Shown piece after piece: positions 43,477 through 53,769 of a stretch of DNA of 64,000 nt (the first letter of the stretch is position 1; each line of letters starts with the position of its first letter). This DNA is from Candidatus Kouleothrix ribensis (GTDB lineage: Bacteria > Chloroflexota > Chloroflexia > Chloroflexales > Roseiflexaceae). The stretch lies in assembly GCA_016722075.1 (NCBI GenBank), contig JADKGW010000001.1:4650001-4714000 (forward strand). The letters are read 5' to 3'. Both the position numbers and the translations under genes were made by a program. The notes beneath the pieces were generated by a model. The model made no database searches and had not been told where the DNA came from. It saw only the letters and a list, made by a program, of their open reading frames with translations.

Positions 43477-44073
43477 ATGACCCCGTTCTTTGCGCCAAGC
43501 GAATATCGCGACAACGACCTGACGATCCGGGCGTACCGCCCCGGCGATGGGCCGGCGCTACAGCATGCGGTGGTTAGCTCGTACGAGCACCTGCGCCCCT
43601 GGATGCCCTGGGCAACCCCCGACCAGAGCCTCGCGCAGTCGGAGGCCACCTGCCGGCGCTTTGCGGCGAACTACTTGCTGAACGAAGACTTCGTGCTAAG
43701 CGCGTGGGTTGCCGGCGAGCTGGCCGGCGGCAGCGGCTACCACCTGCGCGCTGGCGCGCTGGCCTCGGGCAATGCCGAGATCGGCATGTGGATCAGCGCG
43801 GCCTATGCCGGGCGCGGCACCGGCACGCGCCTGCTGGCGGCGCTGCTAGATTGGGGCTTCACCGAGTGGCCGTGGCAGCGGCTCTCGTGGCACTGCGATA
43901 CGCGCAACCTCGCCAGCATGCGCGTAGCCGAGAAGAACGGCCTGACGCTTGAGGGCACGCTGCGCTCGGACATGCTCGATGTGTATGGGCAGCGCCGCGA
44001 CACGCATGTCTTCGCGATTCTGCGCAGCGAGTGGGCCGCGCGCCAGGGCCGGCAGCGCAGCCGCCCCGATTGA
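43477..44073 (+). CDS. RimJ/RimL-type GNAT acetyltransferase
   Basis: 198 residues. The N-terminal part reads LTIRAYRPGDG; the acetyl-CoA loop lies around 103-115 (SAAYAGRGTGTRLLAALL). A C-terminal SMRVAEKNGLTLEGTLR motif is typical of RimJ/RimL-like N-terminal or small-molecule acetyltransferases. ATG 43477 with GGAGG upstream is used; the open frame before it is repeat-derived and not coding. It lies at the right edge of the repeat block. Confidence 0.9.
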   Translation: MTPFFAPSEYRDNDLTIRAYRPGDGPALQHAVVSSYEHLRPWMPWATPDQSLAQSEATCRRFAANYLLNEDFVLSAWVAGELAGGSGYHLRAGALASGNAEIGMWISAAYAGRGTGTRLLAALLDWGFTEWPWQRLSWHCDTRNLASMRVAEKNGLTLEGTLRSDMLDVYGQRRDTHVFAILRSEWAARQGRQRSRPD

Positions 44074-44120
44074 GCCGGTGCGCGCGCCCTGGCGGCAGCC
44101 GTATCGCGCGTGTTGCCGCC

Positions 44121-44906
44121 TCAGTCGGTTTGATCGTGGCTCGTAGCGCCCAGCTTGCCACAGATCAGCGCGGTGGGCACCGTGAACGAGTAGCCCTCGC
44201 CGATCGCCAGGGCCGCACGCACCTCGCGCGGGGCGCCCTCGATCAGCGCGCGGATCTGGGTGATCGCCAGAAACGGCGTGTTCATGCGCGCCACCCACGA
44301 CTCGAACTCGAGCCGCAGCGGCCACTGCCCAACCAGCTCGGCTGCCAGCCCGGCCGCCTGGGCCATGTGCAGCCACTGGCCAATCGTGTGATCGCGCACA
44401 TGCGAAGGGTCGCGCAGCAGCTCGATCGTGTTCAAAAACGTATCGTGCGCCGGGCTATCGGGCGCCACCACATCGGCCAGCAGCAGCATGCCGCCGGGCT
44501 TCAGCACGCGCGCAAACTCGCGTAGCGCCGTGTGCGGGTGCGGGTAGTGGTGGGCACTGTAGCGCGAGGTGACGATATCAAATGAAGAGTCGGCGAACGG
44601 CAGCTTCTCGACATCGCCGCGCTTGAAGCTGATGTTCGATAGGCCGCGCGTGGCCGCCAGCTTGCGGCCCTGCGCCAGCATGGCCTCGGTCAGGTCGACC
44701 GCGATCACCTCGGCTGCGCCGGTGGCGAAGGCCAGCGCAGTATGGCCGGCGCCGCAGCCCGCGTCGAGCACGCGCTCGCCACCGCGCAGCCCGGCCGCCG
44801 CCAGCATCGCCAGGAGGTCGGGGCCGGCCACATGCACATTGCTGGTGGCGTAGTTGGCCGCCACTGGCCCAAACTGACGCTTGACCGAGTCTTTGATGTC
44901 GGACAT
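44121..44906 (-). CDS. Class I SAM-dependent methyltransferase (UbiE-like)
   Basis: About 261 residues. Motif I VLDAGCGAGHTALAFA (SAM site, about 45-60), motif II aspartate in VIAVDLTEAM, and the post-I motif FDIVTSRYSAHHYPHP followed by LKPGGMLLL (motif III). This arrangement matches UbiE/COQ5-like methyltransferases. The substrate cannot be predicted. The start MSDIKDSVKRQFG at 44906 replaces a longer frame that extends into poor sequence. Confidence 0.88.
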   Translation of the reverse strand: MSDIKDSVKRQFGPVAANYATSNVHVAGPDLLAMLAAAGLRGGERVLDAGCGAGHTALAFATGAAEVIAVDLTEAMLAQGRKLAATRGLSNISFKRGDVEKLPFADSSFDIVTSRYSAHHYPHPHTALREFARVLKPGGMLLLADVVAPDSPAHDTFLNTIELLRDPSHVRDHTIGQWLHMAQAAGLAAELVGQWPLRLEFESWVARMNTPFLAITQIRALIEGAPREVRAALAIGEGYSFTVPTALICGKLGATSHDQTD

Positions 44907-45050
44907 GCTCGACGCGCTCCCTGTTAGAATGTAGCTTGCAGGGCTGCGCCGCGCATGCCTCACCGCCGCGCTAGCCCGTTACTCAGGCGGGTAGTATACC
45001 ATAGCTCTTCATCGCCTTCATTTGCATAGTATTTTAGTGTTTTGTGACGT

Positions 45051-45079
45051 TTGACACAACATACCTGCTATGCTACACT
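45051..45079 (+). promoter_or_regulatory. Sigma-70-like promoter of the ctaA-ctaB fusion gene
   Basis: TTGACA (45051-45056) and TACACT (45074-45079) with an ideal 17-bp spacer, 73 bp before the chosen start. Confidence 0.75.
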
Positions 45080-45151
45080 CCGTCGCGTTCCAAAGTACTG
45101 TTATAAATCTGACCAACCAGGCTTGTGTCGTCGCAGCAGGAAGAGTCGCCT

Positions 45152-46741
<1,590 letters not shown>

Positions 46742-46835
46742 TGCGTGTTGCTGGGGTTGCACGTTTGAACGTTCGAACCCAACCTGCCCACCTGCAACAG
46801 CTCTGAACGGCGATATACCAGCGAACTGACCCACT

Positions 46836-46918
46836 AGCGCAATTCCAAGCGACATGCCTGGGCTTCAAGGGCGGCACGATCGCTATGGGATGTGAAATTC
46901 AAAACCTGGAATTGCGCT
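46836..46918. repeat. 12-bp perfect inverted repeat in the 46742-47090 gap
   Basis: AGCGCAATTCCA (46836-46847) and TGGAATTGCGCT (46907-46918) with a 59-bp spacer. The rest of the 349-bp gap shows no gene. It could be a regulatory or MITE-end pair. Confidence 0.5.
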
Positions 46919-47090
46919 CATACCTCGCCTCACTGGCCCATGCCTCAGAGCCAAACATCGGCCAAAAGGTGTACTGACTCCCCCAGCCTGCAGTGCTATA
47001 CTGGCCTGGCTCGACGCGCCCCTTGATCTGGCGCGTCGCTTGCCGTACTCCCCCACCCGCCCTCGCATGTCACGGAAGGAGGTGTTTCGC

Positions 47091-48914
47091 ATGGAACACT
47101 TGCGCCATCTGCTGCCGTTCGTCGCACGCTACCGCCGCCGCCTGCTGCTCGGGTTTCTGTGCGCCGCCGGCTCAGCTGCGCTCACCGCGCTCATCCCACA
47201 GATCCTGCGCCAGGCCGTCGATCAGCTGAATACACGCGGGGCTGTACCGGCCGACTTGCTGCGGGCCGGCGGGCTGATGCTGGCGCTGGCGCTGGCCGAT
47301 AGCCTGTTTCGCTTCGGCCAGCGCCTGATGGTGGGCGGCAGCGCCTACCTGGTCGAGTTCGACATGCGCGGCGAGCTGTTCCGCCGGCTGCTCACGCTCG
47401 ACCAGGGGTTCTATGGCCGTGCCCACACCGGCGACCTGATGACCCGTGTGACCAACGACCTATCGGCAGTGCGCCAGTTCCTCGGCCCCGGCATCAACTC
47501 GCTCATGACCGCGTCGCTGTTCATCGGCACCGCCGGTACGCTGCTGTTCGCCACAAACGCGACGCTGGCAGCGCTGGTGCTGGCGCTGCTGCCGATGATT
47601 ACGATCCTGTTTGTGGCGATCGGTGGGCGCATGCAGCGGATCTTTCGCGGCGTGCAAGACCAGTTCGGCGACATCTCGACCCGCGCGCAAGAGAACTTCA
47701 GCGGCATCCGCACGATCAAGGCCTACGCCCAGGAACAGGCCGAGATCCGGGCGTTCAACCAGGCCAACGAGCGCTACCGGGCGATGAACGTACGCTATGT
47801 GCTGCTCAGCGGCCTGCTGTGGCCGGCCATCGCTGTGATGATGGGCCTGATCGGCGCGGTGGTGCTGCTGGTGGGCGGCCGCCTGGTGGCCAATCGCACG
47901 ATCTCGCTCGGCGACCTGGTGCTGTTTAACAGCTACCTGGCACTGCTGGCCTGGCCGATGGTCAACCTGGGCTGGACGGTCAACCTGTACCAGCAGGCCT
48001 CGGCCTCGATCGGCCGCATCGCCGAGGTGCTGCAGCGCCAGCCCAGCATCGCCTCGCCGGCCAGCACGCCCGCGCTGCCCGCGATCGGCGGCACGATCGA
48101 ATTTCGCGATGTCGGCGTACGCTTCGATCACGCGTTGGCGCATGGGCCTGGGCAAGAACACGGCTCGCAGCCGCGCGAAACTCAGCACGCAAAACTCAGC
48201 ATGCAAAACACCGAAGGCTGGGTGCTGCGTCATATCTCGTTCAGCATCGCGCGCGGCTCGGCGCTGGCGATTGTCGGCGCCACCGGCGTGGGCAAAACCA
48301 CCCTGGTGAACCTGCTGGCACGCGTGCGCGACCCCGACGAGGGCCAGGTGCTGATCGATGGGCACGATATTCGCGCGCTGCCGCTCGACCAGCTGCGCCG
48401 CGCGATCGGCTACGTGCCGCAGGATACCTTTCTGTTCAGCGTGCCACTGCGCGAGAATGTGACCTTCGGCCGCCCCGACGCAAGCCAGGCCGAGATCGAG
48501 CGGGCGGTGGCGATCGCGCGGCTGAGCAACGATCTCGAGCAGTTCCCGCAAGGGCTCGATACCATGATCGGCGAGCGCGGCGTGACGCTCTCGGGCGGGC
48601 AGAAGCAGCGCACCGCGATCGCGCGGGCTGTGCTGCGCGACCCGGCCATCCTGGTGCTCGACGACGCGCTCGCCAGCGTCGATACGCACACCGCCGCCCA
48701 GATCCTGGCCGGCCTGCGCGAGGTAATGCGCGAGCGTACCAGCATTATCATCGCCCAGCGCATCGCCACGGTCAAAGACGCCGACCAGGTGATTGTGCTG
48801 CGCGACGGCCAGGTTCACGAGCTTGGGACGCATCGCGAGCTGGTGCAGCGCGGCGGGCAGTACGCAGCCATGTACCGGCGCGAGCTGCTCGAGGCCGAGC
48901 TGGCCGAGGAGTAA
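47091..48914 (+). CDS. MsbA-like ABC half-transporter (first of a pair)
   Basis: About 607 residues: six-helix ABC membrane domain (1-320) and nucleotide-binding domain with Walker A GATGVGKTT, signature LSGGQKQRTAIARA, Walker B ILVLDDALASVD and H-loop IAQRIA. The histidine of the usual AHR is replaced in IAQRIA. Between the first two NBD strands sits an insertion of about 30 residues (346-377), rich in Q/H/E and partly repetitive. Such pairs form heterodimeric exporters with one degenerate site. GGAAGGAGGT precedes ATG 47091. The partner gene follows after 87 bp. Confidence 0.9.
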   Translation: MEHLRHLLPFVARYRRRLLLGFLCAAGSAALTALIPQILRQAVDQLNTRGAVPADLLRAGGLMLALALADSLFRFGQRLMVGGSAYLVEFDMRGELFRRLLTLDQGFYGRAHTGDLMTRVTNDLSAVRQFLGPGINSLMTASLFIGTAGTLLFATNATLAALVLALLPMITILFVAIGGRMQRIFRGVQDQFGDISTRAQENFSGIRTIKAYAQEQAEIRAFNQANERYRAMNVRYVLLSGLLWPAIAVMMGLIGAVVLLVGGRLVANRTISLGDLVLFNSYLALLAWPMVNLGWTVNLYQQASASIGRIAEVLQRQPSIASPASTPALPAIGGTIEFRDVGVRFDHALAHGPGQEHGSQPRETQHAKLSMQNTEGWVLRHISFSIARGSALAIVGATGVGKTTLVNLLARVRDPDEGQVLIDGHDIRALPLDQLRRAIGYVPQDTFLFSVPLRENVTFGRPDASQAEIERAVAIARLSNDLEQFPQGLDTMIGERGVTLSGGQKQRTAIARAVLRDPAILVLDDALASVDTHTAAQILAGLREVMRERTSIIIAQRIATVKDADQVIVLRDGQVHELGTHRELVQRGGQYAAMYRRELLEAELAEE

Positions 48915-48924
48915 AGTTGTGAGC

Positions 48925-48992
48925 TCTCAGTTTTGAGCTCCGAGTTGCCGCATCCTTAACTCATAACTCAAAACTCATAACTCATAACTCAA
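48925..48992. repeat. AACTCATAACTCAAA direct repeats between the ABC genes
   Basis: GAGCTC-containing and AACTCATAACTC units repeat four to five times just before the second ABC gene. Similar AAACTCAGCA units occur inside the coding insertion at about 48178-48215. Confidence 0.7.
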
Positions 48993-49001
48993 GAGGTGCA
49001 C

Positions 49002-50876
49002 ATGTCTCAGCCAAACCAAGAAGAGGACGAGATCCTGGGCAAGGCCTACGACGGCCGGCTGATGCGCCGGCTGGGTGTATTCATCCGGCCCTACTGGCGC
49101 CGGCTGGCAGCGGCCATGGTGCTGCTGTTCGGCGCGGCGCTGGCCGAGCTGGCCCCGCCCTACCTGGTGAGCGCCGCGATCGACGGGCCGATCGCCGGGC
49201 GCAACCCGGCCGGGCTGCTGCCGATCTTCGCGCTCTACCTGCTGGCGCTGATCGCGGCCTTCGCCTGCCGCTACGGCCAGACTTATATCATGCAGGCGAC
49301 CGGGCAGCGGATCATGGTCGACATCCGGCTGCGCATCTTCAGCCATATCCAGAGCATGAGCCTGTCGTTCTTCGACCGCAACCCGGTTGGGCGGCTGCTC
49401 ACGCGCCTGACCAACGATGTCGACGCGCTGAACGAATTCCTGGCGCAGGGCATGGTCGCGCTACTGGGCGATAGCGCCCGGCTGGTGCTGGTGGTGGCGA
49501 CTATGCTGCTGCTAAACTGGCGGCTGGCACTGATCAGCTTCATCATGCTGCCGGTGATGGGCGTGGCCACTATCTTCTTCCAGCGGGTGATGCGCGCGGC
49601 CTTCCGGGCGGTGCGCCTGCGCCTGGCGACGATCAACGCCTACCTGAACGAGCAGATCACCGGCATCCTGGTGACCCAGCTATTCAACCGCGAGGAGCGC
49701 AGCCGCGTGCGCTTCGACGAGCTCAGCACCAGCTACCGCGCGGCCCAGTTTGGCGTGCTGACGGCCTTCGCGCTGTTCTTCCCAACCGTGAGCTTCCTGG
49801 GCGTGGCCGCCAGCGTGCTCCTGCTGAACCTGGGCGGCGGCATGGTGCTGGGCGGGCTGGCGACGATTGGCCTGCTGGTGGCGTTCATCCAGTACACCGA
49901 CCAGGCCTTCGGCCCGATCCGCCAGATCGCCGAGAACTACAACACGCTCCAGAGCGCCATGGCCTCGTCGGAACGAATCTTCCGCGTGCTCGACACTCCC
50001 GCCGACGTAACCGACCCGGCCGAGCCGCAGGCGCTGCCCCAACCGGTGCGCGGCGCGCTCGAGCTGCGCGATGTGTGGTTCAGCTACAGCCAGCAGCCCG
50101 AGACGAACAACACGCAATCGATCGCACAACTCGAAACGCAACACGCCGAGCGCAACACGCCGAGCGCTGACGACTGGGTGCTGCGCGGGATCTCGCTGAC
50201 GATCCCGGCCGGCCAGTCGGTGGCGGTAGTGGGCGCCACCGGCGCGGGCAAGACCTCGCTCATCAGCCTGCTGGCGCGCTTCTACGACATCCAGCGCGGC
50301 ACGATCATGCTCGACGGCATCGACACGCGCACGCTGCGCCAGGCCGAGCTGCGCCGCCATATCGCCGCAGTGCCGCAGGACCCGGTGTGCTTCAGCGGGA
50401 CGATTATGTCAAATATTCGCCTGCACGACCAGGCTATCAGCGACGAGCAGGTGCGCCATGCCGCCGAGGTGGCCAACGCCGCGCCGTTCATCGAGCGGCT
50501 GCCGGGCGGCTACAACTATGTGGTGCGCGAGCGCGGCTCGAACCTGTCGGTCGGGCAGCGCCAGCTCCTGGCGTTCGCGCGCGCGATTGCCTTCAACCCC
50601 GAGGTGCTGCTGATCCTCGACGAGGCCACCAGCAGCGTGGACACCGCGACCGAGGTGCTGATCCAGCAGGCCCTGGCGCGGCTGCTGCACGGCCGCACCA
50701 GCATTGTGATCGCGCACCGGCTCAGCACCGTCCGCCATGTCGACCGGATCATCGTGCTGCACAAGGGCCGCGTGGTCGAAGACGGCAGCCACGAGCAGCT
50801 GCTGGCCCGGCGTGGCTACTACCACCGGCTATACCAGCTTCAGTTCGCCGAGCAGCTCGACGCCAAGCAGAGCTAG
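49002..50876 (+). CDS. MsbA-like ABC half-transporter (second of a pair)
   Basis: About 624 residues. The ABC membrane domain occupies 1-340, and the NBD has Walker A GATGAGKTS, signature LSVGQRQLLAFARA, Walker B LLILDEATSSVD and H-loop IAHRLS. This NBD has the canonical Glu and His that the first partner lacks, so the pair looks like a heterodimer with one active and one degenerate site. An insertion (about 362-392, QQPETNNTQSI followed by ETQHAE) sits at the same place in the NBD as in the first protein. ATG 49002 is preceded by AAGAGGTG. The export substrate is unknown. Confidence 0.92.
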   Translation: MSQPNQEEDEILGKAYDGRLMRRLGVFIRPYWRRLAAAMVLLFGAALAELAPPYLVSAAIDGPIAGRNPAGLLPIFALYLLALIAAFACRYGQTYIMQATGQRIMVDIRLRIFSHIQSMSLSFFDRNPVGRLLTRLTNDVDALNEFLAQGMVALLGDSARLVLVVATMLLLNWRLALISFIMLPVMGVATIFFQRVMRAAFRAVRLRLATINAYLNEQITGILVTQLFNREERSRVRFDELSTSYRAAQFGVLTAFALFFPTVSFLGVAASVLLLNLGGGMVLGGLATIGLLVAFIQYTDQAFGPIRQIAENYNTLQSAMASSERIFRVLDTPADVTDPAEPQALPQPVRGALELRDVWFSYSQQPETNNTQSIAQLETQHAERNTPSADDWVLRGISLTIPAGQSVAVVGATGAGKTSLISLLARFYDIQRGTIMLDGIDTRTLRQAELRRHIAAVPQDPVCFSGTIMSNIRLHDQAISDEQVRHAAEVANAAPFIERLPGGYNYVVRERGSNLSVGQRQLLAFARAIAFNPEVLLILDEATSSVDTATEVLIQQALARLLHGRTSIVIAHRLSTVRHVDRIIVLHKGRVVEDGSHEQLLARRGYYHRLYQLQFAEQLDAKQS

Positions 50877-50963
50877 GGCCGGCGCCACACGCCACAAGCG
50901 GTGCATCGCCGCCGCTGGCAGCTACCGGCACAACAAGCCTCCACCATGCATTGCTAACAAGAC

Positions 50964-51068
50964 GTACGCAGTCGGCGTGTTTGCCTGCGGCAGCATGGTA
51001 CGTTTCTGTTCGAGCGTTTTCGGTTTTGCCGAAGGCAGGCATTGCCCGAGACGCGGGCGACCGCGTAA
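50964..51068. repeat. MITE-like element, TTACGC family (about 105 bp)
   Basis: The ends GTACGCAGTCGG and CGACCGCGTAA, with internal TTTGCCTGCGGCAGCATGG and GCCGAAGGCAGGC, match the copy at 41166-41319 on the opposite strand. A GGGGCAGC/GCTGCCCC hairpin at 51082-51108 follows it. Confidence 0.7.
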
Positions 51069-51213
51069 CTCCTGTTACTAAGGGGCAGCCGGCCTTGCCA
51101 GCTGCCCCTCAGGTATAGAAACGCAGGCCGCGACGGGCGTATGGAGGCGGACGCCCTGGCGATCCCGGCGATTCTCATGATGGTATGGCAGCCCGCTCGC
51201 CGCCACCGCTATA

Positions 51214-51882
51214 CTAGGCCGCGCGCTCGATCGGGTGTAGCGCGCCGAGCGCCTCGAGCATTGCCTCGGTCACACTCTCGATCGGGCGCAGCCCATCGAT
51301 CTCGATCAGCTTCCGCTGCCTACGGTAATACTCGATCAGCGGCCGTGTCTGCTCGAAGTAGACATCCAGCCGGCGCCGGGCCGTCGCAACCGTGTCGTCG
51401 CTGCGCTGGTACAGTAAGTCGCCACAGTGATCGCAGATGCCGGCCCGCCGCGATGGGAAGAAATACAGGTTATGGATCGCGCCGCACACGCCGCAGATCT
51501 GCCGGCCCGACATGCGCTTGATCAGCGTGTCGTCGGGCACATTCAGGAACAGTACATCGTTGATCTGCCGGCCAGTACGCGCCAGCGCCAGATCGAGCGC
51601 CTGGGCCTGCGCCTCGGTGCGCGGGAAGCCGTCGAATAGCACACCGCCGGCACAATCGCAGGCCGTGATGCGCTCTATAATCATGCGGATCACGAGATCG
51701 TCGGGCACTAGCTCGCCGCGCTGCATGTACGCCTGCGCCTGTAGGCCCAATGGCGTGCCATGCTTGATCGCCGCACGAAACAGATCGCCACTCGACACAT
51801 GCACCAGGCCGACGTGCTGCTCAATCGCAAGCGCCTGGGTACCTTTTCCAGCGCCAGGTGGGCCAAGCAGTATAACGTCCAT
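51214..51882 (-). CDS. adk: Adenylate kinase with zinc-binding LID
   Basis: About 222 residues. P-loop GPPGAGKGT at 7-15, AMP-binding FDGFPRTEAQ near 84-92 and the LID domain with four cysteines (C130, C133, C150, C153) as in zinc-containing adenylate kinases. It catalyses ATP + AMP = 2 ADP. The start at 51882 (MDVILLG) is preferred; a GAGG sequence lies 8 bp before it and the longer open frame is not coding in character. No ribosomal or secY genes surround it, unlike the usual adk location. Confidence 0.95.
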   Translation of the reverse strand: MDVILLGPPGAGKGTQALAIEQHVGLVHVSSGDLFRAAIKHGTPLGLQAQAYMQRGELVPDDLVIRMIIERITACDCAGGVLFDGFPRTEAQAQALDLALARTGRQINDVLFLNVPDDTLIKRMSGRQICGVCGAIHNLYFFPSRRAGICDHCGDLLYQRSDDTVATARRRLDVYFEQTRPLIEYYRRQRKLIEIDGLRPIESVTEAMLEALGALHPIERAA

Positions 51883-52186
51883 CGCCATTACCTCGTGAGT
51901 CGCCGCCAACGCAACTGCGTCGCCCGGCCGACCGTAAACACCGTCGTTTCGATCACTCGTTGCGCTGTGGCTATGCTGCGTACTCGCTGGGGTTGCCGCT
52001 CCTGGAACATACTCAGTTTCCATGCGCGAGTTACAATTCAGTTCCGGATTGTGAAATAGATCACATGTGCATCGCATCTTTCAACCAAAAGGCTGATGGC
52101 GGCTGCGGCATCGGCCCGATCCAATCGGCGGCGGCATGGGCTATGCTGTGGAAAGAAGCTATTGTAATGCGGAAAATGAGGTTTTG

Positions 52187-52753
52187 ATGTTTATGAAATT
52201 TCTACCAAAAGTAAAACGACAACAGCCAGGCATAACGACGCGCACCCGCCGCGCACGCACTGTGAGGATTCGCCATATTCAGCCCGCCGATGCCCAACTA
52301 CTGCTCGATCTGTTCGGCCGGATCTCGGCAAACACGTATTATTCGCGGTTCATGCGCCCACCGGCCGAGCAAACTGCCAGCCAGCGCTGGCCCGAGCTGG
52401 TGCGGCTGGCCAGCGTCGATGCCCATACCCAGGTGACGCTGATCGCCACTGCCGACGAGCACGGCCGCCCGGTGGCAGTCGGGCTGGCGCAGCTAGTGCG
52501 CGATCAAGCCGACCCGGCAGCGGCCGAGCTGGCGCTGCTGATCCGCGACGACTACCAGGGCGAGGGGGTGGGCAGCACGCTACTCGATCTGCTGGCCCAG
52601 GCGGCGATGGTGCGCGGCATCCGCCGGCTATTCGCCAACACGCTGGCCGAGAACGTGGCGATGCGGCGGATCGCCCGGCAGCTGGGCCTGCCGATCGACA
52701 GCCAGACCTCGCACGGCGAGACGACGATCACGATCTCGGTGCTTGACTCATAG
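52187..52753 (+). CDS. GNAT acetyltransferase (Pat-like)
   Basis: About 188 residues. The opening has a basic segment (TRTRRARTVRIRHI), then ISANTYYSRFM, and the acetyl-CoA loop is in RDDYQGEGVGSTLLDLL, with TLAENVAMRRIARQLG at the end. The YYSRFM opening is typical of the GNAT domain of bacterial protein lysine acetyltransferases. A start at 52187 is chosen (ATGTTTATG); the gap to adk (51883-52186) holds no other gene and no clear promoter apart from a possible TATGCT. Its 3' end overlaps the convergent lipase gene by 6 bp. Confidence 0.85.
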   Translation: MFMKFLPKVKRQQPGITTRTRRARTVRIRHIQPADAQLLLDLFGRISANTYYSRFMRPPAEQTASQRWPELVRLASVDAHTQVTLIATADEHGRPVAVGLAQLVRDQADPAAAELALLIRDDYQGEGVGSTLLDLLAQAAMVRGIRRLFANTLAENVAMRRIARQLGLPIDSQTSHGETTITISVLDS

Positions 52754-53599
52754 GTGGGGGGTGGCACTCACCGGCATGTGCGCGTGCAGCCACTCGACGA
52801 TTGTGGCCAGCACGGCCTGCTGCTCGGGTTCGTTATGCATCTCGTGGCGCAGGCCCTGCCAGAGCTTGAAGCTGCAGCCGGGCAGGCGCGCCGCGAACTC
52901 GGCGCTGGCCGCAGCCGAGGTGATCGTATCGTCGCTGCCGTGCATCAGCAGCAGCGGCAGCGCGAACTCGGCGGCGTGCTCGAGCGCCCACGCGCCGGCG
53001 CTGTTGACACTGGTGAAAAGGCGCGCCGACATCTTGCTATGCACCAGCGGGTCGGCAATATACGCCGCACCAACCCGCGGATCGCGCGAGAGGCCCTCGG
53101 TATCGAGGCCGGTATCCTGGATGAGCGCCGGGTAGATCCGGTCGACCGCGCGGCCAAGCATCACCCGCCAGCGCGGCGGCGCGAAGGCCAGCCGCAGCCA
53201 CGGGCTGGTGGCCACCACGCCGGCCAGGCGCGGGCGCCGGCGCAGCACATAGTTGAGCGTGAGGTTGCCGCCCATACTGTGGCCGTATAGAAACTGCGGC
53301 AGATCGGCGAAGCGCTGCGCGCTGGCCTGCACCATGCCGTCGAGATCATCGAGCAGATGTTCGTAGCTAGGGGTGTGGCCGCGCGGCCCTTGCGAGCGCC
53401 CATGCCCACGGTAGTCGCCGGTCACTAACGCGTAGCCGGCGGCCGTGAGCGCGGCGGCAACATGGGCGTAGCGGCCGCAGTGCTCGCCAAAGCCATGCAC
53501 CAGCGTGATCGCCGCGCGCGGCGCGGCCTCGGGCTGCCAGCTCTGCACATGGAGCTGCACACCATCGCCACTTGTGCGCGCCCACTCAAACTGCTTCAT
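52748..53599 (-). CDS. Alpha/beta hydrolase, monoacylglycerol lipase-like
   Basis: 283 residues. Oxyanion region HGFGEHCGRY, nucleophile Ser in YGHSMGG (about residue 108), Asp in MHGSDDTI and His in LRHEMHNE. The whole pattern is that of monoacylglycerol lipases/lysophospholipases (PldB-like). It is a soluble enzyme with no signal peptide. It is convergent with the GNAT gene. Confidence 0.9.
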   Translation of the reverse strand: MKQFEWARTSGDGVQLHVQSWQPEAAPRAAITLVHGFGEHCGRYAHVAAALTAAGYALVTGDYRGHGRSQGPRGHTPSYEHLLDDLDGMVQASAQRFADLPQFLYGHSMGGNLTLNYVLRRRPRLAGVVATSPWLRLAFAPPRWRVMLGRAVDRIYPALIQDTGLDTEGLSRDPRVGAAYIADPLVHSKMSARLFTSVNSAGAWALEHAAEFALPLLLMHGSDDTITSAAASAEFAARLPGCSFKLWQGLRHEMHNEPEQQAVLATIVEWLHAHMPVSATPHL

Positions 53600-53769
53600 G
53601 GCCTGATCCTTCTGTACGCTCGATCGTCACCGGCCCGATCATAGCGCCGAGTCGGGCATTTGACAAGCGGGTGGGGCACGCGCTACCCTCGCTTCGCTGC
53701 GCATGACAGCACCCGCGCGCGGGTGTACACTGTAGCCTGGCAATGCGCACTGAAGCAGCGGAGGTGGCT

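Noticed and set aside
46760..46790. tRNA-like GTTCGAACC (T-loop motif)
   Set aside because: No acceptor, D-arm or anticodon stem can be folded around it.
47460..48833. Long minus-strand open frame opposite the first ABC half-transporter
   Set aside because: Antisense shadow; the sense strand carries all ABC motifs.
51883..52077. Long N-terminal extension of adenylate kinase
   Set aside because: The extension has no similarity to the family. The P-loop starts seven residues after the internal ATG at 51882, which has its own ribosome-binding site.
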